From contig CAAFVV010000053.1 in assembly GCA_900766585.1 (NCBI GenBank), positions 29,221 to 93,220 of the forward strand: a stretch of DNA of 64,000 nucleotides, read 5' to 3'. Shown one piece after another: positions 1 to 8,675 of the stretch; the stretch's first letter is position 1, and the number at the start of each line of letters is the position of its first letter. The position numbers and the translations under genes are program-made. The notes beneath the pieces were generated by a model. That model saw only the letters and a list, made by a program, of their open reading frames with translations. It was not told the DNA's origin and made no database searches. Source of the stretch: Clostridia bacterium. Lineage in GTDB: Bacteria > Bacillota > Clostridia > Oscillospirales > Acutalibacteraceae.

Positions 1-135
1 AAGGATTCCCGCGAGCAGTTCGAGACCCGGACGCACAAGCGTCTGATCGACATCCTTCGTCCGTCCAACAAGACCGTTGAGGCTCTTATGGGCCTTGAGC
101 TCCCCGCCGGTGTGGAAATTGAGATCAAGCTGTAA
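1..135 (+). CDS. rpsJ: 30S ribosomal protein S10, C-terminal 44 residues (partial)
   Basis: The window opens inside this gene; only the last 44 codons and the TAA stop are present. The visible residues (KDSREQFETRTHKRLIDI, then PSNKTVEALMGLELPAGVEI) match the S10 C-terminal half, which contacts 16S rRNA in the 30S head and is also the NusE antitermination partner. It is the usual first gene of the S10 operon and is followed here by rplC after an unusually long gap of 143 bases. Confidence 0.95.
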   Translation, partial: KDSREQFETRTHKRLIDILRPSNKTVEALMGLELPAGVEIEIKL

Positions 136-278
136 ACAAACGGCTTGACATCCGCAGCGCGAGGTCATGTTGGCGGGAGACGCCGCCGCCCCGCAGCGAG
201 AACTTCGGCCTGCCGAAAAGCATCGGTGCGCGGGAAACGGTGTCCGACGTCAACCAATAACCAAGGAGGTAGGAAAAC

Positions 279-914
279 ATGCAAAAAGGCATCATCGGCA
301 AGAAAATGGGCATGACCCAGATCTTCGATGAAAAGGGCAACGTCGTCCCGGTCACGGTCATTGAGGCCGGTCCCTGCGTCGTTACCCAGAAGAAGACGGT
401 GGAGAACGACGGCTATGCCGCGCTCCAGCTCGGCTTCGGTGACGTGCCGGCCAAGCACGTCAACAAACCCATGAAAGGCCACTTTGACAAATCGGACGTT
501 GCGCCGAAGAAAACGCTCCGCGAGTTCCGCCTTGCGGACTGCGACGCGTTCAACGTGGGCGACGTGCTCAAGGCTGACGTCTTTGCCGCCGGCGACCGCG
601 TGGACGTGGTCGGCACCAGCAAGGGCAAAGGCTACGCCGGTGCGATCAAGCGCTGGAACTTCCAGCGTCTGAAGGAAACGCACGGCACCGGCCCTGTGGC
701 GCGTCACGCCGGCTCCCTCGGAGCCTGCTCCTCGCCTTCCCGCGTGTTCAAGGGCATGAAGGGCGCCGGCCATCTCGGCTGCGAGCGCGTCACCGTGCAG
801 AACCTGGACGTCGTGAAGGTGGACGCCGAAAACAACCTGATCGCTGTGCGCGGCGCCGTTCCCGGTCCCCGCGGCGGCATCGTGCTGCTTTCGGACAGCG
901 TCAAGAAGGCGTAA
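279..914 (+). CDS. rplC: 50S ribosomal protein L3
   Basis: L3 is an early-assembly 23S rRNA binding protein near the peptidyl transferase centre. The 211-residue product has the L3 beginning (KGIIGKKMGMTQIFDEKGN) and the typical extension rich in Gly and His (GTGPVARHAGSLGACSSPSR). The ATG start is preceded by AAGGAGG about 10 bases upstream. It is second in the S10 operon order rpsJ-rplC-rplD-rplW-rplB. The length is normal for the family. Confidence 0.97.
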   Translation: MQKGIIGKKMGMTQIFDEKGNVVPVTVIEAGPCVVTQKKTVENDGYAALQLGFGDVPAKHVNKPMKGHFDKSDVAPKKTLREFRLADCDAFNVGDVLKADVFAAGDRVDVVGTSKGKGYAGAIKRWNFQRLKETHGTGPVARHAGSLGACSSPSRVFKGMKGAGHLGCERVTVQNLDVVKVDAENNLIAVRGAVPGPRGGIVLLSDSVKKA

Positions 915-934
915 GGGAAGGAGGATAACGAACT

Positions 935-1558
935 ATGTCTACCGTTTCTGTTTTTGATATGACCGGTAAAGAGACCGGTACGATGGAGCTGGCCGACAGC
1001 GTGTTCGGCATCGAGCCGAACGCCGTCGTGATGCACGCGGCTGTCGTCAACTACCTCGCCAATCAGCGGCAGGGCACCCAGTCGACCCTCACCCGCGCTG
1101 AGGTGCGCGGCGGCGGCAAAAAGCCGTGGCGCCAGAAGGGCACCGGCCATGCGCGCCAGGGCTCGACCCGTGCGCCGCAGTGGACCCACGGCGGTATCGC
1201 CCTCGGCCCGAAGCCCCGTGATTACAGCTATGCCCTGCCGAAGAAGGTGCGCCGTCTGGCGCTGAAATCCGCCTTCTCCGCCAAGGTCGCCGCCGGCGAT
1301 ATGCTGGTGCTCGAGTCCCTCTCTCTGGAGACCTACCGCACCAAAGCGATCGCGGAGATGCTCCGCGCACTGGGCGCCGAAAAGAAGGTGCTCCTGGTGC
1401 TGCCGGAGAACGATCAGGTGCTGGTCCGCTCCGCCCGCAACATCCCCGGCGTCAAGACCGCACAGGTCAGCACGCTCAACACCTACGACGTCATCAACGC
1501 CGATAAATTCATCGTCGTGAAGGATGCCGTCGCTCGGATCGAGGAGGTATACGCCTAA
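935..1558 (+). CDS. rplD: 50S ribosomal protein L4
   Basis: L4 binds 23S rRNA domain I and lines the exit tunnel. The 207-residue product contains the L4 tunnel-loop signature (RGGGKKPWRQKGTGHARQGS). A GGAGG site lies just before the ATG. The stop codon shares its last base with the rplW ATG, so translation of the two is probably coupled. In E. coli L4 also represses its own operon; whether that holds here cannot be seen. Confidence 0.97.
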   Translation: MSTVSVFDMTGKETGTMELADSVFGIEPNAVVMHAAVVNYLANQRQGTQSTLTRAEVRGGGKKPWRQKGTGHARQGSTRAPQWTHGGIALGPKPRDYSYALPKKVRRLALKSAFSAKVAAGDMLVLESLSLETYRTKAIAEMLRALGAEKKVLLVLPENDQVLVRSARNIPGVKTAQVSTLNTYDVINADKFIVVKDAVARIEEVYA

Positions 1559-1851
1559 TGAACGCCCGTGATATCATCATCGCTCCGGTCATCACCGAAA
1601 AGGCGGTTGCCGCCCTGCCGGAGAAAAAGTATACGTTCCGCGTGGCTAAGGGTGCCAACAAGATCGAGATCGCCAAGGCGATCGAGACCATCTTCGAGGG
1701 CACCAAGGTCGCGAAGGTCAACACCATCAGCATGAAGGGGCGCAAGCGCCGCATGGGTCGCAGCGAGGGCTACACCTCCGACTGGAAGAAAGCCGTCGTG
1801 ACCCTCTCGGCCGACTCCAAGACCATCGAATTCTTCGACGGCCTGTTCTGA
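1558..1851 (+). CDS. rplW: 50S ribosomal protein L23
   Basis: L23 sits at the exit of the peptide tunnel and is the docking site for trigger factor and SRP. The 97-residue product starts ARDIIIAPVITEKA, the classical L23 N-terminus, and contains the basic stretch KGRKRRMGR. The ATG overlaps the rplD stop by one base. A gap of 92 bases follows before rplB. Confidence 0.97.
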   Translation: MNARDIIIAPVITEKAVAALPEKKYTFRVAKGANKIEIAKAIETIFEGTKVAKVNTISMKGRKRRMGRSEGYTSDWKKAVVTLSADSKTIEFFDGLF

Positions 1852-1943
1852 TAGACACAGACCGCGGGGAATCGTCCCCGGCAACGTATGGGCACGCAGC
1901 ATGAGCGCGCCCGCAAAGCCAAGGAAAAGGAGAGACAATCGGA

Positions 1944-2777
1944 ATGCCTATCAAAGTATACAAACCGACTACTCCCGGACGGCGCAACATGACCACCATG
2001 GATTACAGCGCCCTGTCCAAGGTAGCTCCGGAGAAGAGCCTGCTGGCTCCGAACAAAAAGCATGCCGGCCGCAACAGCTACGGCCGCATCACCGTCCGCC
2101 ACCGCGGCGGCGGCAACCGTCAGAAGTACCGTATCATCGACTTCAAGCGCAACAAGCTTGACATGGCGGCGACGGTGCTGACGCTCGAGTACGACCCCAA
2201 CCGCAGCGCCCACATTGCACTCGTGCAGTATGAGGACGGCGAGAAGCGCTACATCGTGGCGCCCTACGGCCTGAAGGTCGGCGACAAGGTGTATGCCGGC
2301 GCGACCGCCGACATCAAGGTCGGCAACGCGCTGCCCCTGTCCGCCATCCCGGTCGGTACGTTCATCCACAACATCGAGCTGTACCCCGGCAAGGGCGCTC
2401 AGCTTGCCCGCTCCGCCGGCACGATGGCGCAGCTCATGGGTAAAGAGGGCGTGCTCGCGATGGTGCGTCTGCCCTCCGGCGAGATGCGCTATGTGCCCCA
2501 GAACTGCATGGCGACCATCGGTCAGGTCGGTAACCTCGAGCATGAGAACGTCAAGCTCGGCAAGGCCGGTCGCAAGCGCCACATGGGCTGGCGTCCCGAG
2601 GTTCGCGGTTCTGTCATGAACCCGAACGACCACCCGCACGGCGGCGGCGAAGGCAAATCCCCGATCGGCCGTCCCGGTCCTGTGACCCCGTGGGGCAAGC
2701 CCGCCCTCGGATATAAGACCCGCAAGACGCATAATCGTTCGGATAAGTTCATTGTGAAACGCCGCAACGGTAAGTGA
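1944..2777 (+). CDS. rplB: 50S ribosomal protein L2
   Basis: L2 bridges the subunits and is required for peptidyl transferase assembly. The 277-residue length is normal. Visible signatures are GRNSYGRITVRHRGGG near residue 45 and GVAMNPVDHPHGGGEG-like NPNDHPHGGGEGKSPIGRP near residue 220, which includes the conserved functional His. The gene is preceded by AAAGGAGA. Confidence 0.98.
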   Translation: MPIKVYKPTTPGRRNMTTMDYSALSKVAPEKSLLAPNKKHAGRNSYGRITVRHRGGGNRQKYRIIDFKRNKLDMAATVLTLEYDPNRSAHIALVQYEDGEKRYIVAPYGLKVGDKVYAGATADIKVGNALPLSAIPVGTFIHNIELYPGKGAQLARSAGTMAQLMGKEGVLAMVRLPSGEMRYVPQNCMATIGQVGNLEHENVKLGKAGRKRHMGWRPEVRGSVMNPNDHPHGGGEGKSPIGRPGPVTPWGKPALGYKTRKTHNRSDKFIVKRRNGK

Positions 2778-2797
2778 TCGAAAGGAGATTCAGATTT

Positions 2798-3070
2798 ATG
2801 GGTAGAAGCGTAAAGAAGGGTCCTTTCGTACAGCCCGTGCTGCTGAAAAGGATTCAGGAAATGAACAAGGCCGGCGAGAAGCGGATCCTGAAAACGTGGA
2901 GCCGCAGCTCCACGATCTTCCCGGATTTTGTCGGTCACACCATCGCCGTCCACGACGGCCGCAAGCATGTGCCGGTGTATGTCACCGAGGACATGGTCGG
3001 CCACAAGCTCGGCGAATTTGCCCCGACTCGTACCTTCAAGGGCCATGCCGGCTCCAAGACTACGAAGTGA
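2798..3070 (+). CDS. rpsS: 30S ribosomal protein S19
   Basis: S19 forms a complex with S13 in the 30S head and contacts the A-site tRNA. I chose the ATG at 2798 (MGRSVKKGPFV) because AAAGGAG lies 10 bases upstream. An in-frame GTG at 2774 would add eight residues and lie inside the rplB stop region. From 2798 the protein has 90 residues, the family norm. The signature THTRTFKGHAG-like TRTFKGHAGSK is at the C-terminus. Confidence 0.96.
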   Translation: MGRSVKKGPFVQPVLLKRIQEMNKAGEKRILKTWSRSSTIFPDFVGHTIAVHDGRKHVPVYVTEDMVGHKLGEFAPTRTFKGHAGSKTTK

Positions 3071-3093
3071 TCGGATGAAAGGAGAGAAACGTC

Positions 3094-3429
3094 ATGGAAG
3101 CAACGGCTAAGGCGACTTATGTCCGTATTTCCCCCCGCAAAGTGAAAATCGTTCTCGATCTCATCCGCAACAAGCCGGTTGACGTCGCAATGGCGATCGT
3201 GCAGAACACGTCCAAGGCCGCCTGCGAGCCGCTCGAGAAGCTGCTCAAATCGGCTGTCGCCAACGCGGAGAACAATTTCAACATGGATAAAAACGCGCTG
3301 TATGTTGCGGAGTGCTTCGCGTGCCCCGGTCCCATTCTCAAGCGTGTGCGCCCGAGAGCGCAGGGTCGTGCGTTCCGCATCGAAAAGCGGACTTCGCACA
3401 TCACTGTGGTGCTCCGGGAAGCGGAATAA
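3094..3429 (+). CDS. rplV: 50S ribosomal protein L22
   Basis: L22 lines the exit tunnel. The 111-residue product begins ATYVRISPRKVKIVLDLIR and ends with the conserved GRAFRIEKRTSHITVVL block, the beta-hairpin and C-terminal strand of L22. It is preceded by AAAGGAGAG. It lies in the usual place between rpsS and rpsC. Confidence 0.97.
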   Translation: MEATAKATYVRISPRKVKIVLDLIRNKPVDVAMAIVQNTSKAACEPLEKLLKSAVANAENNFNMDKNALYVAECFACPGPILKRVRPRAQGRAFRIEKRTSHITVVLREAE

Positions 3430-3447
3430 GCGAGGAGGAGGTCAATT

Positions 3448-4113
3448 ATGGGACAGAAAGTTAATCCCCACGGTCTGCGCGTCGGTGTGATCAAAAACTG
3501 GGATTCCCGCTGGTTCGTCAAGGACAGCGAGTTCGGCGATACGCTGGTCGCGGATTACAAACTGCGTAAATTTCTGAAAAACAAGCTGTACGCCGCCGGC
3601 GTGCCGAAGATCGAGATTGAGCGTGACGCCTCCCGCGTCCGCATCCACATCCACTGCGCGAAGCCCGGTATCGTCATCGGTAAGGGCGGCGCGGAGATCG
3701 AGAAGCTGCGCGCGACCTGCGAGAAAATGCTCGGCAAGCCGACGCTCATCAACATCGTTGAGGTGAAAAGCCCCGATCTGGATGCGCAGCTCGTCGCCGA
3801 GAGCATCGCTCAGCAGCTCGAGAAGCGCGTGTCTTTCCGCCGCGCCATGAAGATGGCGATCGGCCGCTCCATGAAGCTCGGCGCCAAGGGTATCAAGATC
3901 CAGGTGTCCGGCCGTCTGGGCGGCGCCGAGATCGCCCGCCGCGAGCAGTATCACGAGGGAACCATTCCCCTGCAGACGCTGCGCGCCGATATTGATTACG
4001 GCTTCGCCGAGGCCAACACCACCTACGGCCGGATCGGCGTGAAAACGTGGATCTACCGCGGTGAAGTGCTGGCGGGCGCCGCCAAACCCCGTCGGGAAGG
4101 AGGCCGCAAGTAA
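3448..4113 (+). CDS. rpsC: 30S ribosomal protein S3
   Basis: S3 sits at the mRNA entry channel. The 221-residue product begins MGQKVNPHGLRVGVIKNW and carries a KH type II domain with the RNA-binding GXXG loop IVIGKGGAEIEKL near residue 75. The C-terminal domain signature ends with YGRIGVKTWIYRGE. The TAA stop overlaps the rplP ATG by one base. Confidence 0.98.
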   Translation: MGQKVNPHGLRVGVIKNWDSRWFVKDSEFGDTLVADYKLRKFLKNKLYAAGVPKIEIERDASRVRIHIHCAKPGIVIGKGGAEIEKLRATCEKMLGKPTLINIVEVKSPDLDAQLVAESIAQQLEKRVSFRRAMKMAIGRSMKLGAKGIKIQVSGRLGGAEIARREQYHEGTIPLQTLRADIDYGFAEANTTYGRIGVKTWIYRGEVLAGAAKPRREGGRK

Positions 4114-4538
4114 TGCTGTTGCCTAAGAGAGTAAAATATCGCCGCGTCCACCGCGGCCGCCTCACCGGTAAATCCCTGCGAGGCAACACCGTGACCTACG
4201 GTGATTTCGGTCTGCAGGCGCTCGAGCCGGCGTGGATCACCTCCCGCCAGATCGAAGCCGCCCGTATCGCCATGACCCGCTACATCAAGCGTGGCGGTCA
4301 GGTCTGGATCAAGATCTTCCCCGACAAGCCCATCACCCAGAAGCCCGCTGAGACCCGAATGGGTTCCGGTAAAGGCTCGCCCGAATATTGGGTGGCGGTG
4401 GTCAAGCCCGGCCGCGTGATGTTTGAGATTGCCGGCGTGTCCGAGGAAGTGGCGCAGGAGGCCCTGCGTCTTGCCGCGAACAAGCTGCCCATCAAGTGCA
4501 AATTTGTTCGCAAGGAAGAAACGGATGGTGAGCAGTGA
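4113..4538 (+). CDS. rplP: 50S ribosomal protein L16
   Basis: L16 organises the A-site and the 5S rRNA region of the large subunit. The 141-residue product starts MLLPKRVKYRRVHRGR and includes GDFGLQALEPAWIT and the motif RMGSGKGSPEYWVAVV, both diagnostic of L16. The ATG shares a base with the rpsC stop, and its own stop shares one with the rpmC ATG. Confidence 0.98.
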   Translation: MLLPKRVKYRRVHRGRLTGKSLRGNTVTYGDFGLQALEPAWITSRQIEAARIAMTRYIKRGGQVWIKIFPDKPITQKPAETRMGSGKGSPEYWVAVVKPGRVMFEIAGVSEEVAQEALRLAANKLPIKCKFVRKEETDGEQ

Positions 4539-4753
4539 TGAAAAAGACGGAGATCCAGAAGATCCGCGACATGAGCGTCGAGGAGCAGGAGGCGCGTATC
4601 GCCGAGCTTAAGAAAGAGCTGTTCAATCTGCGGTTCCAGAGCGCCATCAACCAGCTCGACAATCCGATGCGTCTGAAAGCCGTCAAGAAGGAAATCGCCG
4701 TGATCAAGACAGTCATGAGCGAGAACAAGACCGAAAACGGCGCCGAAGCGTAA
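4538..4753 (+). CDS. rpmC: 50S ribosomal protein L29
   Basis: L29 is a small two-helix protein at the tunnel exit beside L23. The 71-residue product contains the typical KELFNLRFQSAINQLDNPMR segment. I start it at the ATG at 4538, whose A is the last base of the rplP stop; a GTG one codon upstream is an alternative. No strong ribosome site precedes it, so translation is probably coupled to rplP. Confidence 0.95.
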   Translation: MKKTEIQKIRDMSVEEQEARIAELKKELFNLRFQSAINQLDNPMRLKAVKKEIAVIKTVMSENKTENGAEA

Positions 4754-4771
4754 CGGAAGGAGGAAAAAGCT

Positions 4772-5029
4772 GTGAGCGATCGTAATCTGAGAAAAACCCG
4801 CACCGGCGTGGTGGTCAGCGACAAGATGGACAAGACCGTCGTCATCGCGATCCAGGACAACGTCCGGCATCCGCTGTATAAGAAGATCGTAAAGCGTACC
4901 GTGAAGCTGAAGGCCCACGATGAGAATAACGAGTGCCGCGTGGGCGACCGCGTGGCCGTTATGGAGACCCGCCACCTGTCCAAGGACAAGTGCTGGCGCG
5001 TGATCAACATCGTGGAAAAAGCGAAATAA
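4772..5029 (+). CDS. rpsQ: 30S ribosomal protein S17
   Basis: S17 is a primary 16S rRNA-binding protein with an OB fold. The 85-residue product (LRKTRTGVVVSDKMDKTVVI) is a clear S17. It starts with GTG, preceded by AAGGAGG. It sits in the standard rpmC-rpsQ-rplN order. Confidence 0.97.
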   Translation: MSDRNLRKTRTGVVVSDKMDKTVVIAIQDNVRHPLYKKIVKRTVKLKAHDENNECRVGDRVAVMETRHLSKDKCWRVINIVEKAK

Positions 5030-5058
5030 GTCGGTCGATCTGAAAGGAGGAACAACCT

Positions 5059-5427
5059 GTGGTACAACAGCAGACCTACCTCAAGGTGGCTGACAACACC
5101 GGCGCGAAGGAGCTTATGTGCATCCGCGTGCTGGGCGGTTCCGGCCGCCGGTATGCCAATATCGGCGATGTCGTTGTGGCGTCCGTGAAAAAAGCGGCGC
5201 CGGGCGGCGTTGTGAAGAAGGGCGATGTCGTCAAGGCTGTGGTCGTCCGTTCCGTGCGCGGCGTGCGCCGCGACGACGGCACCTATATCCGCTTTGACGA
5301 GAACGCTGCCGTCATCATCCGCGATGACAAAAACCCGCGTGGTACCCGTATTTTCGGGCCGGTCGCGAGAGAGCTCCGTGAAAAGGATTATCTGAAGATC
5401 CTGAGCCTCGCGCCCGAAGTTCTGTGA
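5059..5427 (+). CDS. rplN: 50S ribosomal protein L14
   Basis: L14 forms intersubunit bridges and binds silencing factor RsfS. The 122-residue protein has the L14 core (QQTYLKVADNTGAKELMCIR, then FDENAAVIIRDDKNPRGTRI). It starts with GTG and has an AAAGGAGG site 8 bases upstream. It is the usual first gene of the spc portion, although no separate promoter is seen here. Confidence 0.97.
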   Translation: MVQQQTYLKVADNTGAKELMCIRVLGGSGRRYANIGDVVVASVKKAAPGGVVKKGDVVKAVVVRSVRGVRRDDGTYIRFDENAAVIIRDDKNPRGTRIFGPVARELREKDYLKILSLAPEVL

Positions 5428-5441
5428 TGGAGGTGTCGAAA

Positions 5442-5774
5442 TTGAGTAACAAGCTTCATGTGAAAAAGGACGATACCGTCCTGATCCTCAGCGGCAACAG
5501 CCGCGGCAACAAGGGCAAGGTGCTCGAGGTCAGCCCCAAGGAGGGCAAGGTCATCGTCGAGCGGCAGAACATGGTCAAAAAGCATGTGAAGCCGCGCAAA
5601 GCCGGTGACGTCGGCGGCATCGTCGAGGCCGAGGGCGCCATGTATGCCTGCAAGGTGCAGGTCATCTGCCCCAGCTGCAAAAAGCCTACCCGCATCGCGA
5701 TCAAGAGAGTCGCCGATGACAACGGTAAGCTCCGCTCCGTCCGCGTTTGCAAAAAATGCGGCGAGACACTGTAA
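5442..5774 (+). CDS. rplX: 50S ribosomal protein L24 with a C-terminal zinc ribbon
   Basis: L24 starts 50S assembly through a KOW/SH3-like domain (LHVKKDDTVLILSGNSRGNK). I prefer the TTG at 5442 because GGAGG lies 8 bases before it; the GTG/ATG at 5424/5427 would overlap rplN and lack a site. From TTG the protein has 110 residues. Residues 76-106 hold CPSC and CKKC, a four-cysteine knuckle expected to bind zinc, which many bacterial L24 proteins lack. Confidence 0.94.
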   Translation: MSNKLHVKKDDTVLILSGNSRGNKGKVLEVSPKEGKVIVERQNMVKKHVKPRKAGDVGGIVEAEGAMYACKVQVICPSCKKPTRIAIKRVADDNGKLRSVRVCKKCGETL

Positions 5775-5791
5775 GGGAGGGAGATCGCATT

Positions 5792-6331
<540 letters not shown>

Positions 6332-6345
6332 GGAGGGGACGACAA

Positions 6346-6531
6346 GTGGCAAAGACTTCTATGAAAATCAAGCAGCAGCGCGAGCCGAAGTTCTCGACCC
6401 GTGCGTACAACCGCTGCAAGATCTGCGGCCGCCCCCATGCGTATCTGCGTCGGTACGGCGTCTGCCGTATCTGCTTCAGGGAGCTGGCTCACAAGGGCGA
6501 GATCCCCGGCGTCAAAAAGGCAAGCTGGTAA
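6346..6531 (+). CDS. rpsN: 30S ribosomal protein S14, zinc-binding type (type Z)
   Basis: This 61-residue S14 is the short Gram-positive form. Four cysteines (C24, C27, C40, C43 in RCKICGRPHAYLRRYGVCRI) form a CxxC-x12-CxxC zinc site. It starts with GTG preceded by AAGGAGGGG. The type Z form is one of the features pointing to a Firmicute. Confidence 0.97.
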   Translation: MAKTSMKIKQQREPKFSTRAYNRCKICGRPHAYLRRYGVCRICFRELAHKGEIPGVKKASW

Positions 6532-6553
6532 TAGCTAAAAGGAGGTTGACGGA

Positions 6554-6955
6554 ATGCAAATCACCGATACGATCGCCGATATGCTGACGAGAATTCGTAA
6601 CGCGAATTCGGCTAAGCATGACTCGGTGGATATCCCCGCTTCCAACATGAAGAAGGCTATTGCCCAGATTCTTGTGGACGAGGGATATGTCAAAGGTTAT
6701 CAGATCATTGATGACGGAAAACAGGGCGTGATCCGCATGACCCTGAAGTACCAGGGCGCTTCCAAGAGCCCGGTGCTGATGGGCCTGCGCCGCGTGTCCA
6801 AGCCCGGCCTGCGCATCTACTCCAGCAGCGAGGATATGCCGAAGGTCATGAAGGGCATCGGTACCGCCATCGTTTCCACTTCCAAGGGCGTCATGACCGA
6901 CAAGCAGGCCCGTAAAGAGCATGTGGGCGGCGAAGTCCTGGCATTCATTTGGTAA
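6554..6955 (+). CDS. rpsH: 30S ribosomal protein S8
   Basis: S8 nucleates the 30S platform and in E. coli represses the spc operon. The 133-residue product begins MQITDTIADMLTRIRNAN and ends with the conserved KGVMTDKQARKEHVGGEVLA block. An AAAGGAGG site lies 6 bases before the ATG. Confidence 0.97.
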   Translation: MQITDTIADMLTRIRNANSAKHDSVDIPASNMKKAIAQILVDEGYVKGYQIIDDGKQGVIRMTLKYQGASKSPVLMGLRRVSKPGLRIYSSSEDMPKVMKGIGTAIVSTSKGVMTDKQARKEHVGGEVLAFIW

Positions 6956-6969
6956 GGGGGCGAAAGAAA

Positions 6970-7518
6970 ATGTCGAGAATCGGACGGAAACCCATCGCGA
7001 TCCCCGCCGGCGTCGAGCTGGCTGTGGAGGATCATGTCGTGACCGTTAAGGGCCCGAAGGGCACCCTGACGCAGAAGATCCACCCCCGTATGACCGTAAA
7101 CGTCGAGGCCGGCGTGGTCCATGTGACCCGCCCCGACGACGAGAAGGAGAGCCGCTCTCTGCACGGCCTGACCCGCACGCTCATCGCCAACATGGTCGAG
7201 GGCGTGACCAAGGGCTTCACTAAGGAGCTGGACGTCAACGGCGTCGGCTACCGTGTGGCTAAGCAGGGCTCCGATCTGGTCATGAACCTGGGCTACAGCC
7301 ATCAGGTCACCATGCACGAGATCCCCGGCATCTCCATCGAGGTGCCCAACCCCAACAAGATCATCATCCACGGCGCGGATAAGCAGCTGGTCGGCCAGTA
7401 TGCCTCCGAGGTCCGCGAGAAGCGCCCGCCTGAGCCGTATAAGGGCAAGGGCATCAAGTATACCACCGAGACCATCCGTCGTAAGGAAGGTAAGACCGGC
7501 GGTAAAGGCAAGAAGTGA
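6970..7518 (+). CDS. rplF: 50S ribosomal protein L6
   Basis: L6 stabilises the sarcin-ricin loop and the factor-binding region. The ATG at 6970 (MSRIGRKPIAIPAGVEL) is chosen over the GTG at 6949 because the latter overlaps rpsH and lacks a site, whereas AAGGGGGCGAAAG precedes 6970. The 182-residue product has two L6 repeats and ends KGKGIKYTTETIRRKEGKTG. Confidence 0.96.
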   Translation: MSRIGRKPIAIPAGVELAVEDHVVTVKGPKGTLTQKIHPRMTVNVEAGVVHVTRPDDEKESRSLHGLTRTLIANMVEGVTKGFTKELDVNGVGYRVAKQGSDLVMNLGYSHQVTMHEIPGISIEVPNPNKIIIHGADKQLVGQYASEVREKRPPEPYKGKGIKYTTETIRRKEGKTGGKGKK

Positions 7519-7536
7519 TAAAGGAGTGAAACTGCT

Positions 7537-7896
7537 ATGGTGAGCAAAAAAGACAGCAACCAGTCCCGTCTGCGCCGTCACACCCGTGTGCGCGGCAAGA
7601 TCTCCGGTACTGCGGAGCGTCCCCGCCTCAACGTGTATCGCTCCCTGAACCATATCTATGCCCAGGTGATCGATGATGTGAACGGCGTCACGCTGGTCTC
7701 CGCGAGCAGCACCGAAAAAGATTTCGGTATGGCAGGCGGAAACCGCGAGGCGGCAAAGAAGGTTGGCGAGACCATCGCTAAGCGTGCCGTCGAAAAAGGC
7801 ATCTCCGAGGTCGTTTTTGACCGCGGCGGCTATGTGTATCACGGCCGTGTGCAGGAGCTGGCTGAAGGCGCCCGCGAGGGCGGCCTCAAGTTCTAA
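7537..7896 (+). CDS. rplR: 50S ribosomal protein L18
   Basis: L18 forms the 5S rRNA complex with L5 and L25. The 119-residue product has the typical core (TAERPRLNVYRSLNHIYAQV) and ends FDRGGYVYHGRVQELAEGAR. An AAAGGAG site precedes the ATG. Confidence 0.97.
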   Translation: MVSKKDSNQSRLRRHTRVRGKISGTAERPRLNVYRSLNHIYAQVIDDVNGVTLVSASSTEKDFGMAGGNREAAKKVGETIAKRAVEKGISEVVFDRGGYVYHGRVQELAEGAREGGLKF

Positions 7897-7914
7897 GGAG
7901 AGGGAGGAACGACT

Positions 7915-8439
7915 TTGGACAGAAGAGACGCAAACACGCGCGATAAGAGAAACGCAGTGGACAGCGAATACAAGGAAACTGTCGTTGCCATCAACCGTGT
8001 CAGCAAGACCGTCAAGGGCGGTCGCATCTATAAGTTCGCCGCGCTGGTCGTGGTGGGCGACGGAAAAGGCACCGTGGGCTTCGGCCTCGGCAAAGCCGGC
8101 GAGGTGCCGGATGCCATCCGCAAGGGCATCGAGGATGCCAAGAAAAACCTCGTGAAGATCTCCGTCAAGGGCACAACGATCCCCCATGAGGTCATCGGCA
8201 AGTTCGGCGCCGGCGAAGTGCTCATGAAGCCCGCTGCCCCCGGTACCGGCATCATCGCCGGCGGCGCTGTGCGTGCCGTCGCGGAAGCGGCCGGCATCAA
8301 GGACATCCGCGCCAAGTCCCTGCGCTCCAACAATCCCTACAACGTGGTGAACGCGGCCATGTGCGGCCTGCGCTCCCTGCGCACGGCGGATCAGGCGGCA
8401 GCGACCCGCGGCCGTACTGCCGCGGAAGTCTTAGGTTAA
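7915..8439 (+). CDS. rpsE: 30S ribosomal protein S5
   Basis: S5 contributes to decoding accuracy and the mRNA entry helicase. The 174-residue product contains AINRVSKTVKGGRIYKFAAL and GIIAGGAVRAVAEAAGI, the S5 double-stranded-RNA-binding and C-terminal motifs. It starts with TTG 5 bases after GAGGGAGGA. No in-frame ATG keeps the N-terminal helix, so TTG is the best start. Confidence 0.96.
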   Translation: MDRRDANTRDKRNAVDSEYKETVVAINRVSKTVKGGRIYKFAALVVVGDGKGTVGFGLGKAGEVPDAIRKGIEDAKKNLVKISVKGTTIPHEVIGKFGAGEVLMKPAAPGTGIIAGGAVRAVAEAAGIKDIRAKSLRSNNPYNVVNAAMCGLRSLRTADQAAATRGRTAAEVLG

Positions 8440-8455
8440 GGGGAGGGCAACAGTC

Positions 8456-8647
8456 ATGGCTAAAAAAGCAAGCTCCCTGCAGATCAAACTGGTCAAGAGC
8501 CTGATCGGGGTCAAAAAGGATCAGATCGCAACGGCGAATTCCCTCGGCCTGCGCAAGATCGGTGACACGACGTGCCAGCCGGACAACGCCGCTACGAAGG
8601 GCAAGATCGCCAAGATCGTCCACCTCATCGAGGTTGTCAACGCGTAA
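8456..8647 (+). CDS. rpmD: 50S ribosomal protein L30
   Basis: This is a small 63-residue L30 (LQIKLVKSLIGVKKDQIATA), a large-subunit surface protein. It lies between rpsE and rplO as in most bacteria and is preceded by GGGGAGGG. Confidence 0.95.
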   Translation: MAKKASSLQIKLVKSLIGVKKDQIATANSLGLRKIGDTTCQPDNAATKGKIAKIVHLIEVVNA

Positions 8648-8675
8648 CCCAAATTGAGCAAGGAGGTGCGAATTT

